DNA of 64,000 bases from Pantoea cypripedii (GTDB taxonomy: Bacteria > Pseudomonadota > Gammaproteobacteria > Enterobacterales > Enterobacteriaceae), in contig NZ_MLJI01000001.1 of NCBI RefSeq assembly GCF_002095535.1, positions 62,001-126,000 on the forward strand. The letters are read 5' to 3'. The position numbers and the translations under genes were made by a program. Of this stretch, positions 26,401 through 35,086 are shown piece after piece. The notes below the pieces were generated by a model. It was not told the origin of the DNA, searched no databases, and saw nothing but the letters and a program-made list of their open reading frames with translations. Numbering within the stretch: the first letter of the stretch is position 1; each line of letters begins with the position of its first letter.

Positions 26401-27283
26401 AGTTACCGATGTGCCGTCCTCCTCGACCAATTCGCAGAAAGGCAACGGGGTTGAGCTGAATCTGGCACTGAAAGGCGACAGCTATAAAATTGACCTTGGC
26501 AGTACGCCGCTCGGCCAGGATCTGAGTACCATGGTAGGTGGCGTGCAATGGTCGCCGAAACTGACGGATTTCCTGACGCTGATCCTGACCGGTGAGCGTC
26601 GTGCGGTGACCGATAGCCTGCTGTCGTACGTGGGAGCAGAAGATACCGCCACCGGCAAGAAATGGGGTCAGGTGACCAAGAACGGCGGCAACGCGCTGCT
26701 GAGCTACGACAATGGCGACGCCGGTTTTTATGTTGGCGGCGGTGCCTACAGCTATCTGGGTGAGAACGTCGCCAGCAACAACAGCGTGCAGGCCACGGCG
26801 GGTGCTTATGTGCGTCCGTTCCACTACGATGACCGCGAACTGAAAGTGGGGATGAGTCTGTCGTGGATGGATTTCTCGAAAAACCTCAGCTACTTCAGCT
26901 ATGGTCAGGGGGGTTACTTCAGCCCGCAGAATTACGCGTCGATCTCGTTCCCTATCGACTTCTCGCGTAAGTTTGACGACCTGAAGGTGAATATTGGTGG
27001 CTCGATTGGTTACCAGTCTTACAGCCAGGACCGGAGCGCTTACTTCCCGAACGATCCGACATTGCAGGCCGAGCTACAGGCCCTGGCGGATGCGGGAGAC
27101 GTGAAAAGCGCTTACTACGATGGCGACAGCAAGAATGGTATTGGTTATAACCTGCACGCCGGTGCCGATTATAAGATCAATAGAGATCTCACCGTGGGTG
27201 GTCAGTTAGGTTATGACACCTTCGGCGATTACAACGAGACCACCGCGAATCTGTACTTCCGTTACATGTTCGGAGACAACTAA
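23480..27283 (+). CDS. bcsC: BcsC, outer-membrane cellulose export protein, operon I
   Basis: A 1267-residue protein. A signal peptide (cleaved near LLAAEST, residue 28) is followed by some 800 residues of TPR-type helical repeats (for example LQKVLMVEPNNTQALYLLALYAQ, FEKVLQANPQDADALAGMGYV). A roughly 300-residue outer-membrane barrel ends the protein (VELNLALKGDSYKIDLGSTP to TANLYFRYMFGDN, with a terminal aromatic motif). It forms the periplasmic scaffold and pore through which cellulose leaves the cell. It is about 165 residues longer than the operon II BcsC because of a longer TPR part and linker. Ribosome site AAGGA lies before ATG 23480, and its stop overlaps bcsD by one base. Confidence 0.95.
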   Translation: MKKHLISAGIRHALILGGALTLSQPLLAAESTNPALQALFDQAAYWHQKAHDDLAQASLQKVLMVEPNNTQALYLLALYAQQSGDNVAASQWRARLSQVSPNDSHLTELDNARQLQSIPQSQLSLARQQARSGNIAAALQTWRNTFSGNEPPPSVAAEYYLTMAGDRTLLPQAVEALRQFAAAHPQDTGAKLALGKAMTYQESTRREGIDVLASMADGNKDADRSLRQALLWLGPQASDASLYQTWQQRHPQDNAVLDYYRKNVGGAEKGAGFTALNSGDVSSAQNNFEKVLQANPQDADALAGMGYVAQRAGRYSEAADYLTRAAQMGGDQSAERQKQATDARFYAQLATAQQALKNGDSAQALALSEPLTQAAGEQGTSAKLFRADVLRRTNQLPQAEQTYRSILQGDPDNRNAKEGLFYVLRQQNRSAEANTLLGSLPESVRQSVAPRGSSTDPIRQQAKRELAAGNNAAAIATLQQGIARFPNDGWLRLDLARIYRGQGDSMMAANIMQPAMRTGASTNELYAGALNASESGAWQQASLLLSRIPNSSKSSDMRELAQRVNFNLQMNTADQYLAQGSNAAAANTLRALASSPPANPVDAGNLAQKLAKAGDLTTAVSVVRSNMQRGVQGNAGDYAAQVAVLNQAGLTTEAQSFLSSPELQARSTPTQLAGIRNGYVINEVDRLREQKQYAAAYDKLVGALQHDPQNRDLMFAMARLYQSGKMNKEAGVVYDYLMTQDTPTQDAREGAINVALAQNDVQRANTLSRGLRNEQSPDRLLLLARVAEANGEHSQAMSYLRSARGQLIGLQGAQSGSVPTVGGLALADNPFINRSTSPVGRTPSSYGAVMPWQSAPDATSSASGVTLASNTPAVQQSRTLRQIDDMMDDLQEKTGTWTQGAVQVRGRDGESGLSKLTEAKAPLTFSTVPFGDSRFDFTMTPISLSAGSAAGDAWRRFGTNSLIQGAVVAAGDAEVTDVPSSSTNSQKGNGVELNLALKGDSYKIDLGSTPLGQDLSTMVGGVQWSPKLTDFLTLILTGERRAVTDSLLSYVGAEDTATGKKWGQVTKNGGNALLSYDNGDAGFYVGGGAYSYLGENVASNNSVQATAGAYVRPFHYDDRELKVGMSLSWMDFSKNLSYFSYGQGGYFSPQNYASISFPIDFSRKFDDLKVNIGGSIGYQSYSQDRSAYFPNDPTLQAELQALADAGDVKSAYYDGDSKNGIGYNLHAGADYKINRDLTVGGQLGYDTFGDYNETTANLYFRYMFGDN

Positions 27284-27729
27284 TGAGTGAGCAATTGGCA
27301 GCGCGCGTCAGCCACCCGCATCAGCCGGGTTGGTTTGATCTGGTTAGCGTGATGATTGAAGGCATGCTGGATAATGCCGGTGAGGAAGCCGAAGGTTTCC
27401 TGAACCAGATGGGCGAATCGCTGGCTGCGCGCTATCCTTTGCCGGAGGCGCGCACCGTGCAGGATCTGGAGCGCGAAATCAATTTGCAGCTGGCGCGTTT
27501 TAGCTGGGGCTTTGCCCAGTTACAACCGATGGAAAACGCCATTCTGATTCAGCACCATGCGTTACCGGCGGGTGACAACCTGGTGGAAGCGGAACGCTGG
27601 CAGCTGGCTTTTAGCGCGGTACTGGCGGGTGTCTATGCCCAATGGTTACAGGCGCAGGGTGGCAGCGCAGCCGTTCCGGTTACCCTGGAAAAACTGGATG
27701 GCGGCACGCTGCACTACCGATATCAATAG
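27283..27729 (+). CDS. bcsD: BcsD, cellulose synthase subunit D
   Basis: A 148-residue BcsD-family protein, the marker of type I operons such as those of Komagataeibacter and Dickeya. In Komagataeibacter BcsD forms a periplasmic octameric ring that aligns glucan chains into crystalline ribbons; in enterobacteria it is thought to act in the cytoplasm with BcsO, so the site of action here is open. No signal peptide is visible (MSEQLAARVSHPHQPGWFDL). Recognisable segments are GEEAEGFLNQMGESLAARYPLP and LEREINLQLARFSWG. The start overlaps the bcsC stop (TAATG), and bcsZ begins nine bases after its end. Confidence 0.9.
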   Translation: MSEQLAARVSHPHQPGWFDLVSVMIEGMLDNAGEEAEGFLNQMGESLAARYPLPEARTVQDLEREINLQLARFSWGFAQLQPMENAILIQHHALPAGDNLVEAERWQLAFSAVLAGVYAQWLQAQGGSAAVPVTLEKLDGGTLHYRYQ

Positions 27730-27738
27730 GATGCTGAG

Positions 27739-28743
27739 ATGAGAGTTAAGCCGTTCTGGCGTCAATGGATGCTGTGTTTGATGGTGATGTTTTTTAGCGC
27801 CCAGGCGGCCGCCAATGGCTGGAGTACCTTCAAGAGTCGCTTTATGAGCAGTGATGGCCGCATCATCGATACGGCCAACAACAATGTCAGCCATACCGAA
27901 GGCCAGGGCTACGGCATGTTACTGGCGGTGGCGAATGATGATCGCGCCACCTTTGATAAGCTGTGGCAGTGGACGCAGCGTCATCTGCGTAATCCGCAAA
28001 ACGATTTGTTTTACTGGCGTTACACGCCGGGTGCTGCCGATCCGGTTGCCGATAAAAATAATGCCTCCGATGGCGATGTGTTGATTGCCTGGGCGTTGCA
28101 GCGTGCGGCGCAGAAGTGGGGCGGCAATTATCAGCAGGCCTCGGACCGCATCCAGCGCGCCATCGTGAAGGACAACGTGATCACCTATGCCGGGCATACC
28201 GTGATGTTGCCGGGCGCGCAGGGTTTCAATAAAACCAGCTTTGTCGTGCTCAATCCCTCCTATTTCCTGTTCCCCGCCTGGCGTGAGTTTGCCGAGCACA
28301 GTCATCTGCGCGTGTGGAACCAGTTGATTGATGGCGGCATGGATTTGCTGGGAAATATGCATTTTGGCAAAAGTGGTTTACCGCTCGACTGGGTGGCGCT
28401 GAATGCTGATGGTTCGGTGGCACCGGCGGTGGGGTATTCCAATCGCTTTAGCTACGACGCGATCCGTATCCCGCTCAATATCTGGTGGTACGACCCGCAG
28501 AGCCTGCATCTGGTGCCGTTCCAGCGCGTCTGGCAGGGCTATGGTCGCTTAACCACGCCAGCGTGGTTTGATGTGCTGGCGAACACGCCTGCGCCTTATA
28601 ACCTTGATGGTGGTTTGCTGGCGATTCGTGATTTGACCCTGAGCGAAACCGGGTATCTCAGCGACCAGCTGGCCGCGGATCAGAATTACTTTTCGGCGAG
28701 TTTGCAGTTGCTGACGTGGATGGCGTATCAGGAGAGGCGCTGA
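27739..28743 (+). CDS. bcsZ: BcsZ, periplasmic endo-1,4-beta-glucanase (GH8)
   Basis: A 334-residue secreted cellulase of glycoside hydrolase family 8. It has a signal peptide (about residues 1-25, [15 protein letters not shown]), a catalytic acid E54 in [14 protein letters not shown], and an active-site aspartate D240 in [25 protein letters not shown] and the typical [20 protein letters not shown] end follow. BcsZ trims stray glucan during synthesis and is usually required for normal cellulose output. It ends operon I. The type II operon downstream lacks its own bcsZ between bcsB and bcsC, so this is the only copy in the window and may serve both synthases. Confidence 0.96.
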   Translation: MRVKPFWRQWMLCLMVMFFSAQAAANGWSTFKSRFMSSDGRIIDTANNNVSHTEGQGYGMLLAVANDDRATFDKLWQWTQRHLRNPQNDLFYWRYTPGAADPVADKNNASDGDVLIAWALQRAAQKWGGNYQQASDRIQRAIVKDNVITYAGHTVMLPGAQGFNKTSFVVLNPSYFLFPAWREFAEHSHLRVWNQLIDGGMDLLGNMHFGKSGLPLDWVALNADGSVAPAVGYSNRFSYDAIRIPLNIWWYDPQSLHLVPFQRVWQGYGRLTTPAWFDVLANTPAPYNLDGGLLAIRDLTLSETGYLSDQLAADQNYFSASLQLLTWMAYQERR

Positions 28744-28878
28744 CGCTTAGGGTTTTTTTCGGATCGAGATAGTTTCGTTCGCTATAGGCACTGGCAGTTT
28801 CAGCTCGCCAGTGCGGCGACCGAGCAAAGGGGACCTGGCCGTCCCCTTTGCATTCCCCGGCCCTGCGCCGCCTTTTTT
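28744..28878 (+). other. hairpins after cellulose operon I
   Basis: No gene. Two stems follow bcsZ: CACTGGC (28789-28795) with GCCAGTG (28807-28813), and AAAGGGGAC (28826-28834) with GTCCCCTTT (28841-28849). An earlier T7 run (28754-28760) has no stem before it. The stems lack a T-tail, so termination of operon I is uncertain. Confidence 0.45.
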
Positions 28879-28936
28879 GCGCGATAAATCGCGCCGCTAC
28901 ACACTGGCTTTTTCGCGCGATAAATCGCGCCGCTAC
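28879..28936. repeat. two direct REP-like palindromes
   Basis: Two identical 22-base units (28879-28900 and 28915-28936) carry GCGCGATAAATCGCGC followed by CGCTAC, in the same orientation 14 bases apart. They are identical to the right-hand copy of the pair at 10437-10459. This places the family in the junction between the two cellulose operons. Confidence 0.85.
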
Positions 28937-29050
28937 ACGCCGCCTTTCGCCGCATCCTTGCGGCTCATCCTGGAATCGCTCCCGCGCTCAGCGAGTTCGG
29001 ATGGCGCTCACACCCCCGCTGCACCACCGATGACTTTCTGGTTTTTTTCC

Positions 29051-29128
<78 letters not shown>

Positions 29129-29407
29129 TTTTTCTTTTTTCTTCGGGCTTGCAGACGGGGGGTGTGGGCGGCATTCGCAGCGCCGAGTGCAGAGGGAAGG
29201 CCAGGACGAGTCGCATGGATGCGACGAGAGCGCGGCATGAGCCAGGACGGCGAATCCGCGCGGTCCGTCAGGCCTGAGTGATAAGCGAGGGAACAGCGCG
29301 AAGCGCTGCGCGAGGACGCCGCAGGGCGCGGATTGCAAAGGTCCGCGCCCTCGGACCTTTGCCCGTCCGCCTGTACAGGTGGTCCTGAAACTGCCTAAAG
29401 CCTGGCG

Positions 29408-29476
29408 GGCGGAACCCCTGCGGAGCCAAACCGCTGCTGGCAGGCGGAACCCCTGCGGAGCCAGACTGCTGCATCG
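29408..29476. repeat. tandem 35-base repeat before the bcsC (operon II) stop
   Basis: GGCGGAACCCCTGCGGAGCC begins at 29408 and again at 29443, a period of 35 bases. The second copy differs at a few bases and ends where the stop codon of operon II bcsC is reached (29477). Confidence 0.85.
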
Positions 29477-32400
29477 TTACTTAAAGTCCGCATAAGGGAT
29501 CAACGGCTGTGGCGGCATATCCATATCACCGTTCCAGCCCGCCATCGAATACCTTACATACAACAACCCATGACTTGGGGTGTAATCCTTCGCCTGCTGA
29601 ATATCCATCGCTACCCCGACAAACCAGTGCGGCGTTAAACGACGCTCAACAATCGCCTGCAAGGTATAACCAAAACCGCTGCCGGAGCTGCTGTCCGACA
29701 TCGGGTTCGATGCCAGCACAAAGCCGGGATTGACCGGGTAGCGTTGCTGCGCGTCGGTCTGCGAATGCGACCACGACAGCGATCCGCCCAAATCAAATGA
29801 CCAGTTTTCGGTGCGCTGACGCCAGGTGACCGGCACCGAAAACGACAAATATTGCTGCGGGCTATAGTAACCACCCTGACCAAAGGTGTAATCGCTTAAA
29901 TCCTTCTGGTAGTGCCACAGCATCGTGTTCAGGCCAACCGTGGCGCGGCGATTGTCTTCGTTAATCAGCTTGTAGTAATAACCGGCCATCAAACGTTCAC
30001 GGGTGTTATCCGCGACGTTTTCACCGGTGAGCTGATGCGCACTGAGATCGGCCCATACCCCGTTTGCGCCGCCCTGATCGTAACTCAGACCGAGCGAACC
30101 GCCGGTGGCGACCACGCCGCCCCAGGTTTTGCCGCCGTTGGTGGCCGGATCGCGCGCACCGGCATATGCCAGCAGCGAACTGGAAATCGGACGACGTGAA
30201 GCCGTCAGCGTCACGCCGATATCATCGACATCGGTTTTCCAGCTCAGGCCGCCAACCCAGTTGGTCACCTCAAAGCCGAGCGGGGTGGTGCCCAGGTCAG
30301 CTGACCAGCGATCGTTATGCCAGCCAACACCCAGTGCGGTGCCTTCGTCGCGCTGGGTAAAGTCACGGCGACAGCCGCCGGAGTTGTCATCGTTACAGCT
30401 GCCGAAACGATCGGTGTGGCTGCCGTTCTCTGTAGCGAAAGTGCCAGCCGAAACCAGCACATGATCGACGCGCACAAAGCTGCGACCATCGGCGAGCGGT
30501 GTTTCTGCCTGCATCATGGTGGTGTGGGCGGTGAAGTCTGAGCGTCCGCCGCTGCCTTTATCGCGCGAGTAATCCTGTTCCAGCGTGAAGGTGGTGTCCT
30601 GCTGGCGATAAAGATCGGCGGCGTCGCTGCGGATACCGCGCTTCAGCCAGTCATCGTCCGGCTGGTTACGGGTTAGCCGGGTGTAGCTGTCGTTATCTGT
30701 GGGGACGACATCGCTGATGCCGCTGGCGGCCATCGCCAGTCGATAGTCCTGCTGCGCCTGGGCGGGTTGCTGCAACTGCGTTTCCAGCCGTGCGGCATCG
30801 CGATACACCAGCGCTTTCCCCTGCGATGGCGCTTCGTTGGCCGCGCGGGTTTTCAGCTCGCTAAACAACTGCTGTGCTCGTGCGCTGTCGCCGCTGTTCT
30901 GCCAGGCAAGTGCCACGCGACGGCCGCTGTTGAGGCTTTCCTGCGCCACGCTGGGCGGTAATTGCTGCAACGCCTGACGCGCTTCCTGTGGGCGATGCAG
31001 TGCCAGCAAGGCTTCGATGCGTCCCAGCGCAGCGTCAGTGTTGTGTGCATCCTGTTGCAGCACCTGCTGATAAGCTGTCAGCGCACTGCGCGCATCGCCG
31101 CGCTCCAGCGCCCGGTCGGCGCGGGCGAGGACTTTCTGCTGATGAAGGCGCTCAGCCAGCCCACGCATATTGTCATCCCAGCGCGCCTGCGGCAGACGGT
31201 TGAGCGCCGCCAGTGCGGCGTCATCCTCATCACCGGAGGACAGCCACAGCGCCTGCGCGTAGGCAGCGCCGGGGTCCTGCGGATGCTGGCGCACCATATT
31301 GTCGATGACTGCGCGGCCCTGGGCAGTTTCCCCGCTGTTGCGCAGCGCCCCCGCCAGCCGGTACGACAGCCAGATGTCATCAGGATTGTCCTGCACTGCC
31401 TGGCGATATTTCACCACCGCCTGATGCCACTGACCCTGCTGCGCCAGTGCATCCGCTGCGGCGAGCAAGCGGTCGTTACGTAGCGTCGTCAGGCGGCGTT
31501 GCGCTGTGCTGTTGCTGCGATCGACCCGCAGCGCCTGCTGCCAGTATTGTTCCGCCAGCGCATCGTTGTGCCGTGCCTGCGCCACATCACCCAGGCCAAT
31601 CAGCGCCCAGCTGTCTCGACTGTCGATGGCCTGGGCGTAGCGATATTGGCGCTCCGCCCCGGCGATATCGCCTTTCTTCAGGGCGTTATCCCCGTTGTTG
31701 ATCGCCAGCCAGTAACGGTTGGTTTGCAGCAACGATTGCCATTTGCCGACCTGAGTACTGGACTGGCCGTTTTTGATCGCTTTTTCCAGCCAGCTAATAG
31801 CGGCGGCGCGGTTGTTGGCGCGTGCCTGGGCCTGGCCCATCGCACCCATCAGTTCGGCATCGTCAGGTGTGGCTTTCAGCGCTGCGCTCAATGAGGCAAT
31901 CGCCCCTGCGCCACCGCCAGCATCGACCAGCGCCAGCCCACGCATGCGCTGACGGTACGCCGGATCGGCCAGCAGTTTTTGCTGCCGTGCCAGCTCCTGC
32001 TGTCCGCGCTGTTGCGCATCGCCGGAGGTAAAGATGCTGAGATATTGTTGCAGGCTGGCGACGCTGCGATCGCTGACCGGCTGATTCTGAATCTGTTGCA
32101 GCCAAAGCTCGGAAGCGGCATCACGGCCACCGTCGCGTTTGGCGAGGCTACGCAGCTGCGTCAGTGCTTCGCCTGGCTGATTGTTATCAAACGCCATGCG
32201 CGCCAGTTGCAGTTCCAAGCCAATATTGCCGGGGTAACGCTGCTCCAGCGCCTGCAATTGACGGTAGGCCGTCATCTGCTGGCCGGGCAGACGCGCCACC
32301 AGTTGCCAGTACTCCAGCTCGGTGGTGACATCCGGGAAGACGCCGTGAAAAAGCGCGTCCCAGGCGGCTTTGGCTTCAGGCAGGCGGCCCGCAGCGGCCA

Positions 32401-32785
32401 GCAGTCGTGCCTGTTGCAGCTGCTGGCGGCCAACGCTGGTGGTCAGCGCCAGACCGGCTGCGGATTCCCGGGCGGCAGCGGATTGTGGTGCCACGCGTTG
32501 CAGTTCATCCAGCAACTGCCGGGCTTTGGTTTGATCCCCCTGACGCAGCGCCATACGGATCTGCGCCGCTAATACCTGGGGATTATCCGGGTCGATTTTT
32601 TCCAGCCGGTACAGCGACTGCTGTACCAGGTCGTACTTGTTGGTCGATTCGCCGGTGCGAATCTGCATCAGCAGCCATTCGACCGGCGACACCTGCGGGC
32701 CAGCCGGGGCGGCGAGCGCACCTGCCAGCATGCCCAGCGTGCTGCTCAGCAGCAAGCTGACCCGCAACGCGCGTGTTTTATTCAT
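29477..32785 (-). CDS. bcsC: BcsC, outer-membrane cellulose export protein, operon II
   Basis: An 1102-residue counterpart of E. coli BcsC. A signal peptide (MNKTRALRVSLLLSSTLGML, cleavage near LAAPAG) is followed by about 700 residues of TPR repeats (for example LDNYDAL-like units, DALAQQGQWHQAVVKYRQAV). A C-terminal barrel runs from about residue 770 (FTLEQDYSRDKGSGGRSDFT) to the last strand LLYVRYSMAG. It exports the glucan chain made by the type II synthase. The ATG at 32785 overlaps the bcsB stop by eight bases. In E. coli bcsZ sits between bcsB and bcsC; here it is missing. It is the last gene of this operon and faces the tail of operon I. Confidence 0.95.
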   Translation of the reverse strand: MNKTRALRVSLLLSSTLGMLAGALAAPAGPQVSPVEWLLMQIRTGESTNKYDLVQQSLYRLEKIDPDNPQVLAAQIRMALRQGDQTKARQLLDELQRVAPQSAAARESAAGLALTTSVGRQQLQQARLLAAAGRLPEAKAAWDALFHGVFPDVTTELEYWQLVARLPGQQMTAYRQLQALEQRYPGNIGLELQLARMAFDNNQPGEALTQLRSLAKRDGGRDAASELWLQQIQNQPVSDRSVASLQQYLSIFTSGDAQQRGQQELARQQKLLADPAYRQRMRGLALVDAGGGAGAIASLSAALKATPDDAELMGAMGQAQARANNRAAAISWLEKAIKNGQSSTQVGKWQSLLQTNRYWLAINNGDNALKKGDIAGAERQYRYAQAIDSRDSWALIGLGDVAQARHNDALAEQYWQQALRVDRSNSTAQRRLTTLRNDRLLAAADALAQQGQWHQAVVKYRQAVQDNPDDIWLSYRLAGALRNSGETAQGRAVIDNMVRQHPQDPGAAYAQALWLSSGDEDDAALAALNRLPQARWDDNMRGLAERLHQQKVLARADRALERGDARSALTAYQQVLQQDAHNTDAALGRIEALLALHRPQEARQALQQLPPSVAQESLNSGRRVALAWQNSGDSARAQQLFSELKTRAANEAPSQGKALVYRDAARLETQLQQPAQAQQDYRLAMAASGISDVVPTDNDSYTRLTRNQPDDDWLKRGIRSDAADLYRQQDTTFTLEQDYSRDKGSGGRSDFTAHTTMMQAETPLADGRSFVRVDHVLVSAGTFATENGSHTDRFGSCNDDNSGGCRRDFTQRDEGTALGVGWHNDRWSADLGTTPLGFEVTNWVGGLSWKTDVDDIGVTLTASRRPISSSLLAYAGARDPATNGGKTWGGVVATGGSLGLSYDQGGANGVWADLSAHQLTGENVADNTRERLMAGYYYKLINEDNRRATVGLNTMLWHYQKDLSDYTFGQGGYYSPQQYLSFSVPVTWRQRTENWSFDLGGSLSWSHSQTDAQQRYPVNPGFVLASNPMSDSSSGSGFGYTLQAIVERRLTPHWFVGVAMDIQQAKDYTPSHGLLYVRYSMAGWNGDMDMPPQPLIPYADFK

Positions 32786-35081
32786 CGTCTTCGTCTTCAG
32801 CCAGACGACGGCGACTCACCATGCGCATCAGACGCCATGTCATCAGCGCAAACAACAGCACAACCAGGGTCGCGCACACCGCCAGCCACACCGGATGGGT
32901 CGCCAGCATATTCCACAGACGCTCCCACCATGGCAGATGGCCGACGTAGTAGGTATCGCCGACGCGCAGGCTGTAAACGCCCGATTCACGGATGATCGAG
33001 GCGGCACCAAAAATGGCGGCGCGCTTGCCGCTATCCTGCATCGCGTTGTTGAGCAAATCCCAGCCGCGCGGGCTGTCGGCCAGCAGCGCCACCACGCTGC
33101 GCTGATCAAAGAACGGAGACTGGAAGCCGACAATCACCCCCATTGGCCCACGTGAGCTGATGGTGGTCTGGCTTTCGACTGCGCGGTCAGCGGCGGAGGC
33201 ACGAATATTCGGTGCGCTGACCTGGCGGGTTGGCATATTGATCCAACTGCGGGCAGCAGCGACCAGCGCGTTGATCTTGCGGTCGTCCTGGAGATCGTCC
33301 GGGATGCTGCCGATCATCAGTAGATCGGCATCGGTGTTTTTCGCTTTGCTCCAGTCATCGCTGACCTGCACGCGCAGCGCCGGATAACCGGTTTGCGCAC
33401 CGATGCTGCCAATCGCATTCAGCAGGGTAGTGACTTCGCTGTTGTTCGGTTTCGGCTGCACCAGTACCAGCGTTTGCGCCAGATCGGCATAGCGGCTGTA
33501 CGGGAAACCCGCGTTGGCCCAGGCACGCAGCGACGGCATTTCGATGTAATGACGATAGCCGGAGAAATCGATGCTGGAGTGATCGTCAATCACCACATGA
33601 TGGTCAACGGCGGTGACGGTTTCGCAGCGGCCATCGGCGGTGCCGCCAATAAAGGTATTGGCGTAGTCGAAGTTGAAACGCAGCTGGTTGACCACGCCAA
33701 GGCGCAACGCCGGGATGGTCAGCTGGCGGCTGCTATCCTGCAATCCCTGAATCAGCGGAATGTGCAGCATCTGTTTCGCCGCAGTGTCTTTCGGCGTCAG
33801 CGGGTAATCCTGCATAAACTGGTTGTTCAGATAGACGGCCAGACGCGAGCCATCCTGCTGAATCGGCGAGGTGTAGCGGTAAATCAGGTCCATATCGATA
33901 CCGCGCGCCCGCACCAGGAACAAATCCGGCGGCAGGTTGAGCGTCAGGGCGATCGGGTTCGGTTGCAGGCCGTCTGCCTGGAGCTGGTTCTGGTACTGCG
34001 TCAGTTCGCCAAAGGTGGTACGACGGTCGGTGCGTACCCAGTTCGGCGCATCGTAGGCCTGGCGCGGTGCCAGCAGTTTGACGTTATCCACCGTCGAGCT
34101 ATCGCCGCGCAGCAGCAGTTCACCCTGGGAAATACCTTCCACCGCCGTCAGCAAATCTTTGTCATCACGGCCAAGGATCAGCAACATTTTCTCATACGGA
34201 TTATCCGGCTGGCTGACCATCATCACCGTGGGTTTATCCACCGGCGGCATATCCTTCAGGAAATCGGGGCGCTGATCGTTGGTGGCGAACACCACCGCGT
34301 GCTGTTCCTTCGGCAGCTGGTTATACAGCACCGGGAAGGTCTGGCCGCGCCATTGCGCTTTGCTGCCAAAGTAAGAGGCGAGGATGGCGGCGGCGCGCTG
34401 TTGTTGCAGGTCTGGTGCGCTGCTGAACACCATCGGCAGCTGCAACGGTCGGCTGTCGCGGCTATCAAAGAAGGGTTCCGGGAAATGCGACAGATCGTTT
34501 TTCAACGGCAGTTTTTGCAGCGTCAGGTCGAGCTTGCTCTCTTTACCTATATCCAGCCAGATGGTGCTGTTGGCCGGGTTTTCACACACGTTGGCGTAAT
34601 GGCCGACCAGTTCCAGTCGTATGCGGTTAAAGTCGCCGATAAAGCGCGGATCAATCGCCAGCTGAGCCTGGTTCTCTTTGCCCAGCTGATCGGCGGTGAG
34701 GGTGATCAGGCTGACCAGTTCATCGTTGAGATAGACCTTAAGCTGCGACAGCGTCGGGATTAACGCCGGTGACGGACGATAGTTGAGGGTCAGCAGGGCG
34801 CGCGTCACCACTTCATCACTGCGCACGCCAAATTCTATCTGACCGGTCGGCCCTGTGCCGCGTAACGTCATGCTGCCCGGTGGTGGCGCAACCTGATTGA
34901 ACAGCAACTGGCTGGCACGCAGCGGCGCATTCGGCATCAGCAGGTCATTTGCCACTGGCAGCGCGGTCTGAACGGCGGCCTGGGGCGCAACCGGGGCGGC
35001 GGGCTGCGGTACGGCCTGCGCCACAGTGGCGGTGCCCAGCAGCAAGGCGGTGAACCAACTCAGTTTTCTCGTCATGGTCAT
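32778..35081 (-). CDS. bcsB: BcsB, periplasmic cellulose synthase subunit, operon II
   Basis: A 767-residue BcsB close to the E. coli length (779). It has a signal peptide (TRKLSWFTALLLGTATVAQA), a short linker, and two carbohydrate-binding/flavodoxin-like repeats (SMTLRGTGPTGQIEFGVRSD, DLFLVRARGIDMDLIYRYTS, CETVTAVDHHVVIDDHSSID). A C-terminal membrane helix (VWLAVCATLVVLLFALMTW) precedes an acidic tail AEDEDDE. Two adjacent ATGs, at 35081 and 35075, could start it. It begins five bases after the bcsA stop and overlaps bcsC. In E. coli several BcsB copies assemble around one BcsA. Confidence 0.95.
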   Translation of the reverse strand: MTMTRKLSWFTALLLGTATVAQAVPQPAAPVAPQAAVQTALPVANDLLMPNAPLRASQLLFNQVAPPPGSMTLRGTGPTGQIEFGVRSDEVVTRALLTLNYRPSPALIPTLSQLKVYLNDELVSLITLTADQLGKENQAQLAIDPRFIGDFNRIRLELVGHYANVCENPANSTIWLDIGKESKLDLTLQKLPLKNDLSHFPEPFFDSRDSRPLQLPMVFSSAPDLQQQRAAAILASYFGSKAQWRGQTFPVLYNQLPKEQHAVVFATNDQRPDFLKDMPPVDKPTVMMVSQPDNPYEKMLLILGRDDKDLLTAVEGISQGELLLRGDSSTVDNVKLLAPRQAYDAPNWVRTDRRTTFGELTQYQNQLQADGLQPNPIALTLNLPPDLFLVRARGIDMDLIYRYTSPIQQDGSRLAVYLNNQFMQDYPLTPKDTAAKQMLHIPLIQGLQDSSRQLTIPALRLGVVNQLRFNFDYANTFIGGTADGRCETVTAVDHHVVIDDHSSIDFSGYRHYIEMPSLRAWANAGFPYSRYADLAQTLVLVQPKPNNSEVTTLLNAIGSIGAQTGYPALRVQVSDDWSKAKNTDADLLMIGSIPDDLQDDRKINALVAAARSWINMPTRQVSAPNIRASAADRAVESQTTISSRGPMGVIVGFQSPFFDQRSVVALLADSPRGWDLLNNAMQDSGKRAAIFGAASIIRESGVYSLRVGDTYYVGHLPWWERLWNMLATHPVWLAVCATLVVLLFALMTWRLMRMVSRRRLAEDEDDE

Positions 35082-35086
35082 ATCAC